From the NCBI GenBank assembly GCA_024362935.1, contig JANCRA010000001.1, positions 60,478,930 through 60,542,929 of the forward strand: a stretch of DNA of 64,000 bases. Direction: 5' to 3'. This document shows, one piece after another, positions 1 to 11,000 of the stretch (its first letter is position 1; every line of letters begins with the position of its first letter). The notes below the pieces were generated by a model, which saw nothing but the letters and a program-made list of their open reading frames with translations, had not been told where the DNA came from and did no database searches. Source of the stretch: Setophaga petechia. Lineage: Eukaryota > Chordata > Aves > Passeriformes > Parulidae. The position numbers were made by a program, and so were the translations under genes.

Positions 1-3000
1 GCCTGTGGTTTCCCCCAAAACAATGTTTTCTATGTATGGTATTATGTGTAACAAAGAGAACCAATCTACAATAAATGCAAAGTATTGACCACTGTGTTAG
101 TTTCCTTATTTTTGTATTTGACCCAAACCTTTCATTCAAAAGAACTATGTGAACACAGCAAAACATTCTGTGTCAGACCAGGAGGGACAGCACACATCCC
201 TGTTTCAGTATCAGGATGTGGAAGCTCACAAAGGTATTCTGTTTGTATTCTCCCCTGCATCTTAAGTTCTCCCTTCTCTCCCAACAGCAGCAATTCCCCA
301 AGTGGAGCTGTTCAAGCGTGCAGTGAAGACTCCACTTTGCAGGAGGAGAACACAGAGTACAAGAGCATGAATCAATGCCATAATGTGTAACTTCTGACAG
401 AAAATGGCTGGAGACCAGCAGCCAAAGAAGGCCCCAATAATCCCCTTTCATACGCATTTCCCTCTCTTCCCCTAAGGAGCTTGCTGAAACTGAGCTGACA
501 GATGATGCAAACACCTTTTTACTCTCCATGCCTTTCTAAGAGAAATTCTGGTCACAATGGAGAGAGTAAATGACTCTTGCAAAAACTCCAGAAGTGACAT
601 TATTGAAATCAACACAGCATTTGTTATGAATAATTTAACTATGAACTGCCAGGACATTTCATTTCCAATCTAGTTTAACTGTAAGAATCAATTACTACCG
701 ACCAACATCCATCACAGAGCTTCAAAGTCCTTATTCTCAGTGCTATTTGAAAGCTCTTCAGGTCTTCACTAACACCAAAACAGAGTCAATGCTAACACCA
801 AAACATAATTAAAAGCTCCAAATCTTCACAAAATAGAGCGCCTAACCAAAAACCCCTTTTGAGGTTTCTTTTTTGAGAACGCTCTTCTCTCCCCATTAGC
901 CTGAGCTGTCTGAATGGAGTAAATTTCAACAGAACCAGTAGCCTGCTAAATTACAGTAATTTGCAATTAAACAAATACTTGCAGATAAACATTCAAATGA
1001 GTGTGTTGTGTTACAACTGATGTCAAACTGAAAAGAATGCCATGACTAAACAACACAAACATTGACCACAAACATTAAAAAGGATGACTACATGTTAGCA
1101 GGTGAGCCTTCTCACATACTAGAGAAAAACAGTTTTAAACCACTCTTAATGACAAGTAATCAACCAGAGAAACAAGACTACAGCAAGACATGGAAGAAAA
1201 CAACTAAAATCCCAAGCTTAAATCTTGTCCTCACAAAGACACAATCTGCCTCACTGACAACTAAATGCCCCGAAGGACAGTCCTGTCTGTGTGGGAGTCA
1301 TGTCACGTGTGCATAAGAACAGAATTTAGCTGTAAAAATACATGTGTTGTAATAAACTGGCACAGGTAAACGTGTGCTTCAGAGATTAACATCTTGAGCT
1401 AGATTAGAAAGAATTATTTTCTCCTCCTATGGAGCACTGGAAGCCTTATTAGAGCTTGCCTTCCTGCGCAACATCTGGCAGGGACTGACACAAGCTACCT
1501 GACTAAAGGAAATGTTAGTCCAGTGACACATCAAAAACGTTTATCCCTGTGTCACAAAAAGCTGGGCTGAACAACACTGCCTTATGTACGCTTCCCATTT
1601 CATTCATCCCCCTAATGTAGTCTAAATCACTTTAGGGATCATGAGGTGCCCTACTTGGGGAGCTTTGGAGGCTGAAGCACTCTTCCCACAGCCCAATTAC
1701 TCACCGCTGCACAGAACGCTGTTCCCAGGGGCGGGGTTTGCAGCCTCCACACCCATCGCAGCTGGCTGCAGGTGAGCGCGGCTCCAGCCCCTCTGGCCGT
1801 GCCGTGCACCTGCAGGCACGAGCTCCCAGGAACGAACAGTAGAAATACTGAAAAATACTTGGGAAATTTCCTGCTAAGAAGGAAGATAAATATCCAGCAA
1901 CACACCTCCAAGGCTTGAAGCTAAAGGAATGGCTGCTCCCTGAAAGCTCAGGAGACGTTTCAGGGAGCAGCAATAAGCTCCAGCTGACTCTCACATTACT
2001 CCTTGTAGCACATATGCTCATAAACAATGCTCTGGTAGTCCTGCTGCAGCAGCCCAAGGGCTGGCAGAAGTGTGCCCAGCTACTGACACCAGCTCCCCAA
2101 AAAGAGCAGGGACACCCTCCTCCTCCCCCCACAGACACCACCACATTGCACCCAAGGCACTAGAAACCATCAGCAGGAGTTACTGGCAATACATACACCC
2201 AGTGAAAATCTACCAATCTATCTATACCTTTTCAAGCATGAGCAGAAAAGCAACCTCTTCCCTATTTTTTTGGAAGACAGAAAATGAGGGCTAAACCTAC
2301 TAAGAAAATGAGTCTGTTTATGTGAAATCAATTTGGATCAAAGCTAGATGACTCTCAAAAGAGAAGGAAAAAGATGTACAGATAATAGCAAAACAGACAA
2401 TCTGCTCATTTTTTGGTATTTGGAAGAGAACGGGGAAAAGGAAAGTCATTTCATGAAAGTTCACTTTTATCTGCATGACTTTCTACACATGAAAAACAAC
2501 ACAGACAAACCCAAGCCCTTACTGAAGAGTAAAGAAATGCCGAAGACTTCATCAACTGAAACCATACAGAGCCCAGAACCAGCCAACACACATTCTCCAC
2601 TTTATTCTTGGTTTCCTGCATGCTTGTTCATCACTGAAGTTAATTTTAGAAGAATAATGCCACAGAATGTGCCACAGTCGAGAGGGCCACAACACCCAGA
2701 GCACCACCATACAGTATCAGAAGGCTTCACCCCATGGGGAGTAACACCATACCTCATCAGAAGGCTTCAGGGCTGCTCATGCACAGCAACATTGTATCAC
2801 CTCAGAAAGCTACAAGCAACTGCTCCTTTTGTTCCTCAGCCCAGCCTTTTATGCCCTCCTGTTCATGCACGGCACCTGTGCGCCCCCTGCTCCCCTGGGT
2901 GATTGGTCAGTGCCCCTGGGCACTCCATGGCTCGTTACCCTCAGTGCTGCTCACCTGCCTGGCACAGCTGCAGCCCATCGGGGATGAGGCTCCAGCCCCA

Positions 3001-5994
3001 CTCCCAGTGAGCACAAGCTGTGCTCCTACAGGGTAACATACCTTCTATGCTTCCCTTTTTTCCAATCAGCAGCATAATAATCATCTTGTGCAAGAACATA
3101 ACCTATTGATACAAAACCAGCTGTGGATACTCAGGCAGTTTAGACTTAGAAAACACCAAGATCAAAACTCTGAATAGCACCTTAGGAAGACTTTAAAAAT
3201 AGAATATACGTAATTATAACAAGTAAAAGGATTTTTGCTATATGAAATAGACTCAAACTGCCAATGTTTATTACTTCTACTACTAAAGTCAGAAATTATG
3301 GAATTGGAATTCTGTAAGGAACTGACCATCAACTTGAAAGCACCACGGTTCCCTCTGCTAGAACAGGGGGGCACAGCATCCTTTTCCCCTCCAAATTCCA
3401 GCCAAAGCCCATGCCTCTGCACAAAGGCAATTTGCCTGAAATTTCCCTGTAACTACACAAGGAAATTGATGAGAACACGCCTTCGCTGGCATTAACTGGT
3501 GACCAGATCAGATTTAGAATGACTGCTAAAAAAAAAAAAAAAATCTCCAATAACACATATGGCTGAGATGAAGAGGGGAAGATAACTACTGCTCTGACTG
3601 GGCTGAAGGCACTTAAATAAATTCTAATTTCAAAACTACTTTAAGGAAGTTTCATTTAGTCTTGAAAGTCTTGACTCCTCCATAGCATACACTGAAACTG
3701 CTCTTGTCCAGCTTGGGAAGCAAAAAGGCCCAAATACAACATTTTGTTTAAAAGATTTGAAGGGAAGCAAGCCTTAGACAAGGAACACATTTCCAAGCCA
3801 AGAGGACACATTTCCCCTTAACTCTGCTCACAGATGAAGCTGCCTCAATGATTTACACTGGAATGGATGTTTCAGTAGGTGTGACACACAGAAGTGAACT
3901 GCTACCTCCTCATACAGCAGTTCAGATGGAGTAGAACAAAACTTAAACCTAAAACCAGCACTTTATTATTAAACTCCATCCCCAATAGCAGCCAGGAGAA
4001 AGAATCATAGTTTGAGGCTTTTTCAGGTTTAGTTTTTTTGCATCACAAGTGCCATTCAAGTGCACCTTTCTACAATTAAAAAATTGCCTCAGAAGATTCT
4101 AAAGATTTCTTCAAGAAGCTTGCTCTTCAGAAACTACTTAGTAGATTTCCAAGTGCTAAAACCCAAAACAACCTCCACAAAAACCAGCCCAGCAAGTAAA
4201 AAACTGCAATTATTTTTGGGATGTCTGAAAACAGAGATGGAAAGGCATTCCCTGCATTCAAGGACAGGCACCATGCACGTTCTGATTTCCAAAGATACTC
4301 CACAGCTCAGCTCTGAAGTGTAACCCTTTCCCTTATGGGTTGAACCCACAGAAAAATCTGTATCAAATTTGCCTCAATCCATTTTCTGAGCTAAATTCTC
4401 CCAAATGTGCCTCTGCTCCTTAACAGAGCACATCAAGGACCAACCTGCTCCTGCATGAACAAAGTACAAAAATTACAGCTTGAAATACAGTGCAATGCAA
4501 ATGCTGAGTAATTATAAACACAGTTTTTCCTCATTTAGCCTAGCATTCCAGGATTCTCCCCATCACACACACAACCCATATTGGTAACCTGGTTACTGGC
4601 ACATATTCCCCACCTGTTACCAGTACCCTGATGATGACCTTGTCATGCCTTCTCACATTGAAAATTGCTCAGATCTATGAAATCATACCAAGTGTGGTGT
4701 TTCATTTTAAGCCTCAACATTCAACAGATCACATTTTTGTGCTAAAAAATAATTTAAAAACCTGTTTAAAGCAAACTTGTGAAAATATTTATCTCAAGTA
4801 TTATAAATTGCTTAACCTACCTTCAAGTCTGTAACTGTACAAAAAAAATTAAAGTAACCTTTCAAATATATAGGAAAAGTAATCTTGCAGTAAGAGTGAA
4901 AAGAGTTAAATTCAGAGAAAAGTAAATTTTCACACAACTCTCACCAACCACAAGTAACAACCATTGAAAGATCTTTATCAGAGAGCAGCATGTTATCAGA
5001 ACTTGCCATATGGTCCTAAGCAATGTCTTATGTTAAACGTAATGACTTGAGGCTGCCCTTTACCTGCAGCGATTCCTGTGGGCCAGAAGCAGAGCAGCCA
5101 CAAGCACCTTTAGGCTCTGACACTGTTTACTCACTCACTGCCGTGTTCCTCGGAAATTCCCATAAAACCACAAAAAACGATAAGGGCGAGTGATCCCTAA
5201 TTCCCGACTCCCGGACACAGGCACTCCAGCTGGGAGCTAACGAGCAATTGACACGGCACCGCTAAGACTCCCTTTCCACAACAACAGCCCACACCGTGTG
5301 TATATTTACCTACAATGTATCATAACAACCCGGCCGCTGCTGCTGACAAGCTGCTGGAAACGCACATCAGAGGCAAGGCAGAAACAAGCTGTGCAGCAGC
5401 CTTGAACAGTAACACTCCTCACCACTTCATCACGGGGACTTTCTCAACAGTTAGCTCAAAACCCACGTTTTTTTCTCCCTAATCGTAATTTTCTTCTCAC
5501 AAAAAAGTTTAGTCTGACGTAAAAATACATTTTTCCTCATTCACTCATAGTCGGATAGGCCCTAATGTTCGTGTTTAAAAGCAATGGAAACACAGAAGTC
5601 AGTGAAGCTGTAAATGTTTAAAATAAAATCTGTAATGGAAACTTATTATTGACCATCCTCCCAGAAAAAAAAAAAAAAAGCATGCAAAATGCTTCTGACT
5701 CAAATTATTTATATTAAAAACTGAAGAGACTGTATTATGTTAGATTTTAGTTTTTGAACATCTTTTCTTGATTTACAGCAACCTCTGACTCCCGTGCAGT
5801 CAATCCATGAAACATTTAACACAGAAAAAAAATCAGACATCAAGGGAAATAATTCAAATCCAGAAAATAATAATTAAAATTGTATTAAAAATCTGTTAAG
5901 ATACTCAACTATTTTTATCATTTCCTAATGCTTAGCACATGAACACAAGAAACCGGGAGGAGGCACCACAAACACCAGATTAAAATATACCCAC
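1..5994 (-). other. CAMK2D: CAMK2D intron 2 (partial)
   Basis: This stretch lies downstream, on the minus strand, of the exon 2 splice donor, so it is the start of a long intron. I looked for exon 3, which should begin with the codons for HQKLER after a split Asp codon, and did not see it, so it probably lies beyond the left edge. The sequence is mostly AT-rich and unique-looking, with short A-tracts (near 3530 and 5665). A somewhat GC-richer patch occurs near 1700-1830 and a candidate LTR near 2660-3036. The open frames here are short, show no recognisable family and are treated as chance. Confidence 0.8.
2660..3036 (-). mobile_element. Candidate solo LTR inside CAMK2D intron 2
   Basis: Read on the minus strand, this block has the layout of a retroviral LTR promoter. 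A CCAAT box (GACCAATCAC, near 2898-2907) is followed about 50 bp later by a TATA-like GCATAAAAGGC (near 2844-2854). The transcribed side carries a short internal duplication: a CAGAAGGCTTCA core occurs near 2718-2729 and again near 2758-2769 on the plus strand. It is clearly GC-richer than the surrounding intron. I could not find a target-site duplication or firm TG/CA ends, so the limits are approximate. It could instead be another GC-rich repeat or an intronic promoter. Confidence 0.35.
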
Positions 5995-6089
5995 CCCTAG
6001 CTGAAAGCTTTTTGGTGTTGATAATTTTGGCAGCGTACTCTTGTCCTGTGGTGATTTTCATACACCTCCTCACGACGGAGAACGCCCCT
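5995..6089 (-). CDS. CAMK2D: CAMK2D coding exon 2 (kinase N-lobe, partial CDS)
   Basis: This 95-bp internal exon encodes the N-lobe of the CaMKII delta serine/threonine kinase, a multifunctional Ca2+/calmodulin-activated kinase of heart and neurons that assembles into dodecameric holoenzymes. Read from 6089 to 5995, its first base completes the split Lys codon of exon 1. It then encodes [27 protein letters not shown] and LSAR, leaving one base (G) for the Asp of exon 3. The end of the glycine-rich ATP loop (GKGAFS) and the ATP-anchoring Lys in AAKI are both present. MKI followed by TTGQEY is closer to delta than to the alpha or gamma paralogues (CVKV, CVKK). The acceptor is a pyrimidine-rich tract ending TTTCCAG and the donor is G/GTGGGT. 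The 95-bp length matches the conserved exon size of the CAMK2 family. No disruption is seen. Confidence 0.97.
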
Positions 6090-6754
6090 CTGGAAACCAA
6101 AACCGGGCAAAGTGTCAGTCCAACTGAAACACTCCACTGCCATTACCAGCTAACGGGCAGCACGGAGGGGTGTGATGTCGGCAGAATTAAAAAAAAAAAA
6201 AAAGGGATTTTCTGGTTTTCTGTCAGGGACGGTCAGCATTGATTTTATTCAGCTGAACAGTGAACTCCGCGGGGTAGAAGCCGTATGACCAATCCCGCTA
6301 GCTGGGGCGGAGGGCGGGCGGGTTTTCACTGTGTCTATGTCGGAGCACCACGGGGGGACAGAGGGCGGCGGTGGCCGTGTCCCCCTCAGCGGTGACACGG
6401 GCGGGGGGGCGACACCCAACATGGCGCTCAGGGCTGCGCCACCCGCCCCGCCGCTGGGGGGCGCCCGCCGCTCTCCGACACCCCTCACACACCGAGACCC
6501 CCACGCCGCGACAACCTAAAAGCTAAAACATTCCAATAAATAATAAATAACAATAAATAGCGGCACGAGGGGTTGAGGGCAGCTCCCCGCCACCCGCCCA
6601 GAGCCCGTCGCCGCCCCGGGGTCGTATGGCTGGAGCCCGGGCGCTCCGGCGGAGCTCTCAGCAGCGATGAGGGGGCCCGGGGCGCGGCTCCCCGCAGGGC
6701 TCACGCACCGACCCCCGCAGCCCCCGGTGCCTTCACCCCCCGTTCTGTCCTTAC
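6090..6754 (-). other. CAMK2D: CAMK2D intron 1 (665 bp)
   Basis: A compact intron bounded by a GTAAGG donor (6749-6754 on the plus strand, as CCTTAC) and a TTTCCAG acceptor next to exon 2. Much of it is GC- and CpG-rich (about 6300-6520 and 6560-6740) and belongs to the promoter CpG island. It is interrupted by an AT-rich run of AATAAATAA-type repeats near 6534-6559 and a 15-16-base A-tract near 6188-6203. Open frames in the GC-rich part are composition artefacts. Confidence 0.9.
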
Positions 6755-6816
6755 TTTCCGAGCTCCTCGAAGAGCTGGTACTCGTCGGTGAAGCGTGTGC
6801 AGGGGGTCGAGGCCAT
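6755..6816 (-). CDS. CAMK2D: CAMK2D coding exon 1 (start codon; partial CDS)
   Basis: Starting at the ATG on 6816-6814, this exon encodes MASTPCTRF then TDEYQLFEELG, and ends with two bases (AA) of the Lys codon completed by exon 2. The TDEYQLFEELGKGAFS junction is the hallmark CaMKII N-terminus, and MAST identifies the delta isoform (alpha starts MATIT, gamma MATT). I chose this ATG because it has A at -3 and G at +4, a strong Kozak context. An in-frame ATG immediately upstream (6819-6817) has a weak context (C at -3) but could add one Met. Compared with the mammalian sequence as I recall it (MASTTTCTRF), this copy is one residue shorter with Pro before the Cys. The donor is GTAAGG. Confidence 0.96.
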
Positions 6817-7028
6817 CATGAGGACGGGCGGCCGCCGGTGACTCCGGCGGCCGTGGACGGCGAGGCGGGGACGGCGGAGGGGCTGTGAGGCGAGGCGAGG
6901 TGAGGCGAGGCTCCGCGCCGGCTTCTTCTCCTCCTCTTCCCCGCCACCGCCTCCTCTGGTGACGGCGTTGCCTCCGCGCCCTCCTCTGGTCTTCCCTCTC
7001 CCCTCCCCTCACCCTTTAGGGAAGGAAA

Positions 7029-7060
7029 CAAACAAATATTTAAATAAATAAATAAATACG
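7029..7060 (-). promoter_or_regulatory. AT-rich TTTA-repeat islet in the CAMK2D promoter
   Basis: An isolated AT-rich run of about 30 bp inside the CpG island. On the minus strand it reads as four to five TTTA units followed by a TTTAAATATTTG stretch. Nothing comparable lies in the flanking GC-rich DNA. It could serve as a weak TATA-like element or DNA-unwinding spot for transcription toward exon 1, but it may simply be a microsatellite. The role is inference. Confidence 0.4.
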
Positions 7061-7424
7061 TATCCTCCTCGTTTCCTCACGCCCGCCAGAGAAAGCTAGC
7101 GGCAAAAGGGAAAGCAAGACCGGGGCGGGGGGCGCGACGCTCCCTCCCCTCCCACTCTCCAGCGCCTCAGCCCGTCCGCCGGTGCCGTGCCTCCCCCTAG
7201 CGACCCCGGCCCGCGACTCTCTGCCGTCGGGGAAGGCGCGACACCCATAGGAGGCTCACACGGGCGTGCGGAGTACGGGAAGAACCTGCGCTCTGTCCTC
7301 CCGGGAGCGCGCACCGACCTTTCCCCGGGCGCTGCCCCGGGACGGCGGCGGGAGGCGCCCTGAGGGAAGCGGATGCACCTGCGCGCGCCCCCCCTCCCCT
7401 ACCCCCCGCCCCTCTCCTCAGTGG

Positions 7425-7765
7425 CCGCCTGTGACGTCACGCCTCGCCCGAGCGCGAGGGAGGGCGCGCGGCGGCGGCGCGCGGCGGGAAGCGCGTGCGG
7501 GTGCGCTCGCGGACAAGGGGCCGTGACGTCGCAGGGGCCCCCGCCGCACGCGGGGAGGGAGGGGAGCGGCAAGGGACGCGGAGCACCGGGCATCTCGTGA
7601 CGTCACAGCTTCTCCGGCCCCGCGCGCGGGGAAAGGGGGGGGGACGACACACACACCCCGGGCACCTCGTGACGTCACGGCCGCCCCGGCCGCGTGCGGT
7701 GGGAAGCGGGGGGGGGGGGGCACAGGCGCACCGCGCGTGCGCCGGGTCGCGACCGTCACCGCCCG
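7425..7765. repeat. Tandem array of CRE-bearing GC-rich units upstream of CAMK2D
   Basis: Perfect palindromic CRE sites (TGACGTCA) occur at 7432-7439, 7598-7605 and 7670-7677. A one-base variant (TGACGTCG) is at 7524-7531 and a decayed copy (GACCGTCAC) near 7751-7759. Spacings are about 92, 74, 72 and 81 bp. The DNA around each site is also related: a CTCGTGACGTCAC core precedes a pyrimidine/GC stretch and then a GCGCGGGGA-to-G-run tail. The sites therefore arose by tandem duplication of a unit containing one CRE. TGACGTCA is the classical full CREB/ATF site. The array lies about 0.6-0.95 kb upstream of the CAMK2D ATG. Confidence 0.85.
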
Positions 7766-7924
7766 CCCGGGAAAGGGACCCGCGGGAGAGACCGCGCACA
7801 GCCGGCCCCGCACCGCCGCGACAGGGAACGGCCCCGGGATCCATCCCGCGCAGGGCGCCGGGGAGGGCTGGGGACACGCGTGAAGTGTCACAACAAATAT
7901 CTGAGTCTCTCGGTCTCTTCTACA

Positions 7925-8080
7925 GAAGCACCGAGTATCTTGAGCTGGAAGGGACCCACAAGGATAATCAAAGTCCAACTCCTGACCCTGCACAGGATCC
8001 CCCCCCAAATCCCACCTGTGCCTGAGAGCCTTGTCCAAATGCTCCTGAGCTCTGGCAGCCTTGGGGCCGGGAGCATTTGA
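7925..8080 (-). mobile_element. CR1 LINE 3'-end fragment at the CpG-island edge
   Basis: On the plus strand this reads GAGCTGGAAGGGACCCACAA, then GTCCAACTCCTG, a CTGCACAGGA block and CCTGAGAGC...TTGTCCAAA. This is the antisense of the conserved avian CR1 3' region, so the LINE is on the minus strand with its 3' end near 7925. It is 5'-truncated, as CR1 copies normally are. It sits directly outside the CpG island. Confidence 0.8.
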
Positions 8081-11000
8081 ACACGGAATGAGGTCGCCAG
8101 GCCACCGAAGGGCATTTGGTCCTTTCTGATAAACCTGAATTGCTTTTGCTCCTTCCTGATCAACCACGTGGTGCTGAGCCAAGCGAAGAGCTCAGTCCAC
8201 ACCTGCACAGAGCACAAGCAGCATTCAGGCTACAAGCAGAGCTCCACTACTAAAGGCAGCCTGGAGCATCTCCATGCTCATTTTAAGTGAGAAGACACAT
8301 GCACAAAACACACCCACAAAGGGCTTTACATCAAACTTCCAGAGTTTCCAGAATCAGCATCCTGAGCTGTGGTCTCGTATGAAGAGTTAAAACCTGCCAA
8401 CCCTTCCCAAAAGGAACAGCAATGTACGACAGGAGTGCCAGAGCCTACACAGGAAGGCAGTTTTCCTCCAGGTGAGGTGAGGCAGCTGTGCCTTGTACAA
8501 ACACACCGAATTCGTGACATAAAGGTGGCAGCAAAGGGACTTTGGAACTCGTGAGCAAGAACAAAGCATTTACTCCCTCAGTTCCTCTCCAGGGAAACAC
8601 TCTGTGCAGCAGGGCCAGTACAGACCAGCAGGAATGGATCTGTTCCCATCTCTGGGAAGGGAACGTGCATAACAGGCACTTGGAACAGCAGCACATTTCC
8701 AAATCCCCTCAAACTAAAAAGCAACATCGAAGTTGTGCATCCCTGGCTATAATACTTGCATGGGTAACTCAGCCAGCAGTGGTGAACCCCTATATTTAAC
8801 AGGACCTGGCTGCCAGGTTCCTCATCCACATGTACACAGACACGAGAAAATGAAACATATTACCCTGGCACTTACATCACTTTTTCCCTCATGGGATATT
8901 CTGAGAACAAGCATTTGGACCAAGTATCTGCTCCTGCTGTGCCATACAGTTATTATTTAATTTTAAGAATATTTAGAAGAAAATATTAAATTCTATTTCA
9001 ATTCACTTTCTTCTTAATGTTTTTGTGTTTTTTTTAAAGTCATTATAAGGATGAGTGATCCAAACTGAGATTTTTTTTTAAACTTTTTTTTTCTTACATT
9101 TCCCAATCTAAAAGAAGACACAAACAGGCCAAGGAGTTCCTAGAGAAATATCAAGCATGAATTTTATCACAGGAGGTAAGTAAAGAAAGTATTTGTTTAC
9201 AAGATTGATATCACAGGACTAGATGAATTTCTGTAAGAGAAACACTCGGGAACTGATGAGTAGCTTGGAAACACTTCAGCTGAGAGGGTTTTTTCTCCTT
9301 ACAACAATCATGTCTTAATTATAGTTCCCTCTTGAGCTGGAGAAAACCTGAATTTGTAGCTGCAGTTTAAACATTTGTTACATTCCCCAAATTCCTCCTG
9401 AGCAGACCAAAGCAGGCAGGATGGCAGCCAAGGATCCTGTCCATGAGGAGAAATTCTAAATGCTGGCTAGAGCTTCAGATTTCCATTAAGGCCACAGAAA
9501 CAATTTATCTGCTGCTGGAGAATGTCAGATCTCAACAATGAACCAAAAAAATGCTTCTAAGCCATCCCAGGGCACATTTTTCTTCTCCAAAAGGTTTTCA
9601 AGACAGCAGCTCAAGCCTGTAAGAAACTGAAGTCGTTCACTTAAAATTCTTGAACAAAATGTTACAGATAAGTGGAATGAATTATATATTCAACTTTGTA
9701 CTGAAACATTTATTGTGGCAAAGGAATAGTATTTATTTTAACAGTTTTCTATTCAGTGAGGTCTTTGCTTTGTATGGCTTTAGACAGCTGAAGTGAGGTT
9801 TTTGTTTTATTTCTGACCTTGCAAATACAGATTTTCAATTTTCTTATGTTTTGCAGGAGTCAAGAGAGCTTCCAAGAGGTCACTGTGTTCTGCTCATTTT
9901 GAGGGCTTTTAGGAATGATGTATGTTTAATTTGTGACCAAGTGCCACAGCCACTGACAGTAGAGGCCTGGGCAGGAAATGCCCAGAACACCTGAGGAATC
10001 TGGGGTTTAGATAAATACTCACTTTATGAGCAGAAGGTCTTTAACAGAAATCTTGGTCCTCCCCAGGGCTGCACGTATTCCTAGGGCAAAGCACTTGGGG
10101 AAACTAATGGACAGCACTGGAGCAGTCAGGTACATCATTGCAGTAAAGCAATGAAAAGACCAAAAATGTCTGTGGATACCAGAAACAGGGTAAAAAAAGA
10201 GGATGAGCTGGGAGAAATCACAAAGAAAATGCATGGGTTTGCAGTTCACTGCAACAGCTGGAACTGGAGGCATAGATTTAGGTCAGTGTGGAATTCTCTG
10301 CTGCACCACACGTTGCACCTCTCTTATTTTCTCACTGGAGCTGCTGGACTTTATTTATCAAAGCTTTTGGAGGGCAGAAGGACCGGTGACATTGTGCCAG
10401 AGCCTCACTCCCTCCTTTCCAAGTGATGAGGGTGCCCTAAAGCCCGTCCCAAGACCTTCTGCTGGGGCAGCTCCCTCAGCACCACCTCCCATGGGACCAG
10501 TGCTCTGGTGGGTGGTGATCATCCATGGTGGAGCTGCTGCAGCTGTTCCCCCTGGAGAAGCTCTCTTGCTGCTGCTGTCCCACCACATAGCTCCTTGAAG
10601 GTTCCCCGAAGGAATTATTTCTCCATGAGTGACACTCCTGGCAAGCACCCTGCTGCCTGAGCAGAGCAGTGTGTGTGCCCTCTGCCCCTGCTGCTGGAGC
10701 ACTCTGAGGTGGGGTTAATTCACTCCTCAGTGAACCAGGAAGATGTTGGCAGAATAACTGATTTGATAGCTCAGTGATTCTGTCACGCTCTTGCTACGCA
10801 GGAGACCAAAGGTTCTCTCTGGCCTAAAAAAGCATCACTCTTGACAGGCTGGGAGGCATTGCTGGCCACTTAACTCCAGTCTCTGGAAGCACCACAGGGA
10901 GAAAGAAATGAAAAATTAATGCCTTATTTTTTATCTTTTTTGTGTGGGGCAAGGACAAAAATACAGGCTTGAGCAAAACAGATGTTTTCATTTGTTTGCA

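Larger units (their letters stand above)
6250..7880 (-). promoter_or_regulatory. CAMK2D: CpG island, 5' UTR and promoter of CAMK2D
   Basis: A sharply bounded CpG-rich block in otherwise AT-rich DNA, covering intron 1, exon 1 and about 1 kb upstream on the minus strand. The presumed 5' UTR (6817 to about 7030) is GC-rich and holds a short GAGGC/GAGGT tandem run near 6889-6910. An AT-rich islet of TTTA repeats near 7029-7060 lies about 220 bp upstream of the ATG and is a possible TATA-like position. Further out come GC-box-like G/C runs and the CRE-bearing tandem array. The transcription start cannot be placed from sequence alone. Long open frames on both strands here come from high GC and lack of stops. 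Confidence 0.85.

Noticed and set aside
2348..2902. 184-codon plus-strand ORF
   Set aside because: It crosses from plain intron into the candidate LTR in the antisense direction and has no protein-like motif.
3481..3520. TGGTGAC-containing segment considered as CAMK2D exon 3
   Set aside because: Its reverse complement does not encode HQKLEREARI and has no suitable acceptor or donor.
6249..7031. Several 60-103-codon ORFs on both strands in the CpG island
   Set aside because: They are composition artefacts around CAMK2D exon 1 and lack splice or protein-family support.
7418..8182. 254-codon minus-strand ORF
   Set aside because: It runs from the CR1 fragment into the CpG-rich CRE array. Its Arg/Ala/Pro-rich sequence is what stop-poor GC-rich DNA produces.
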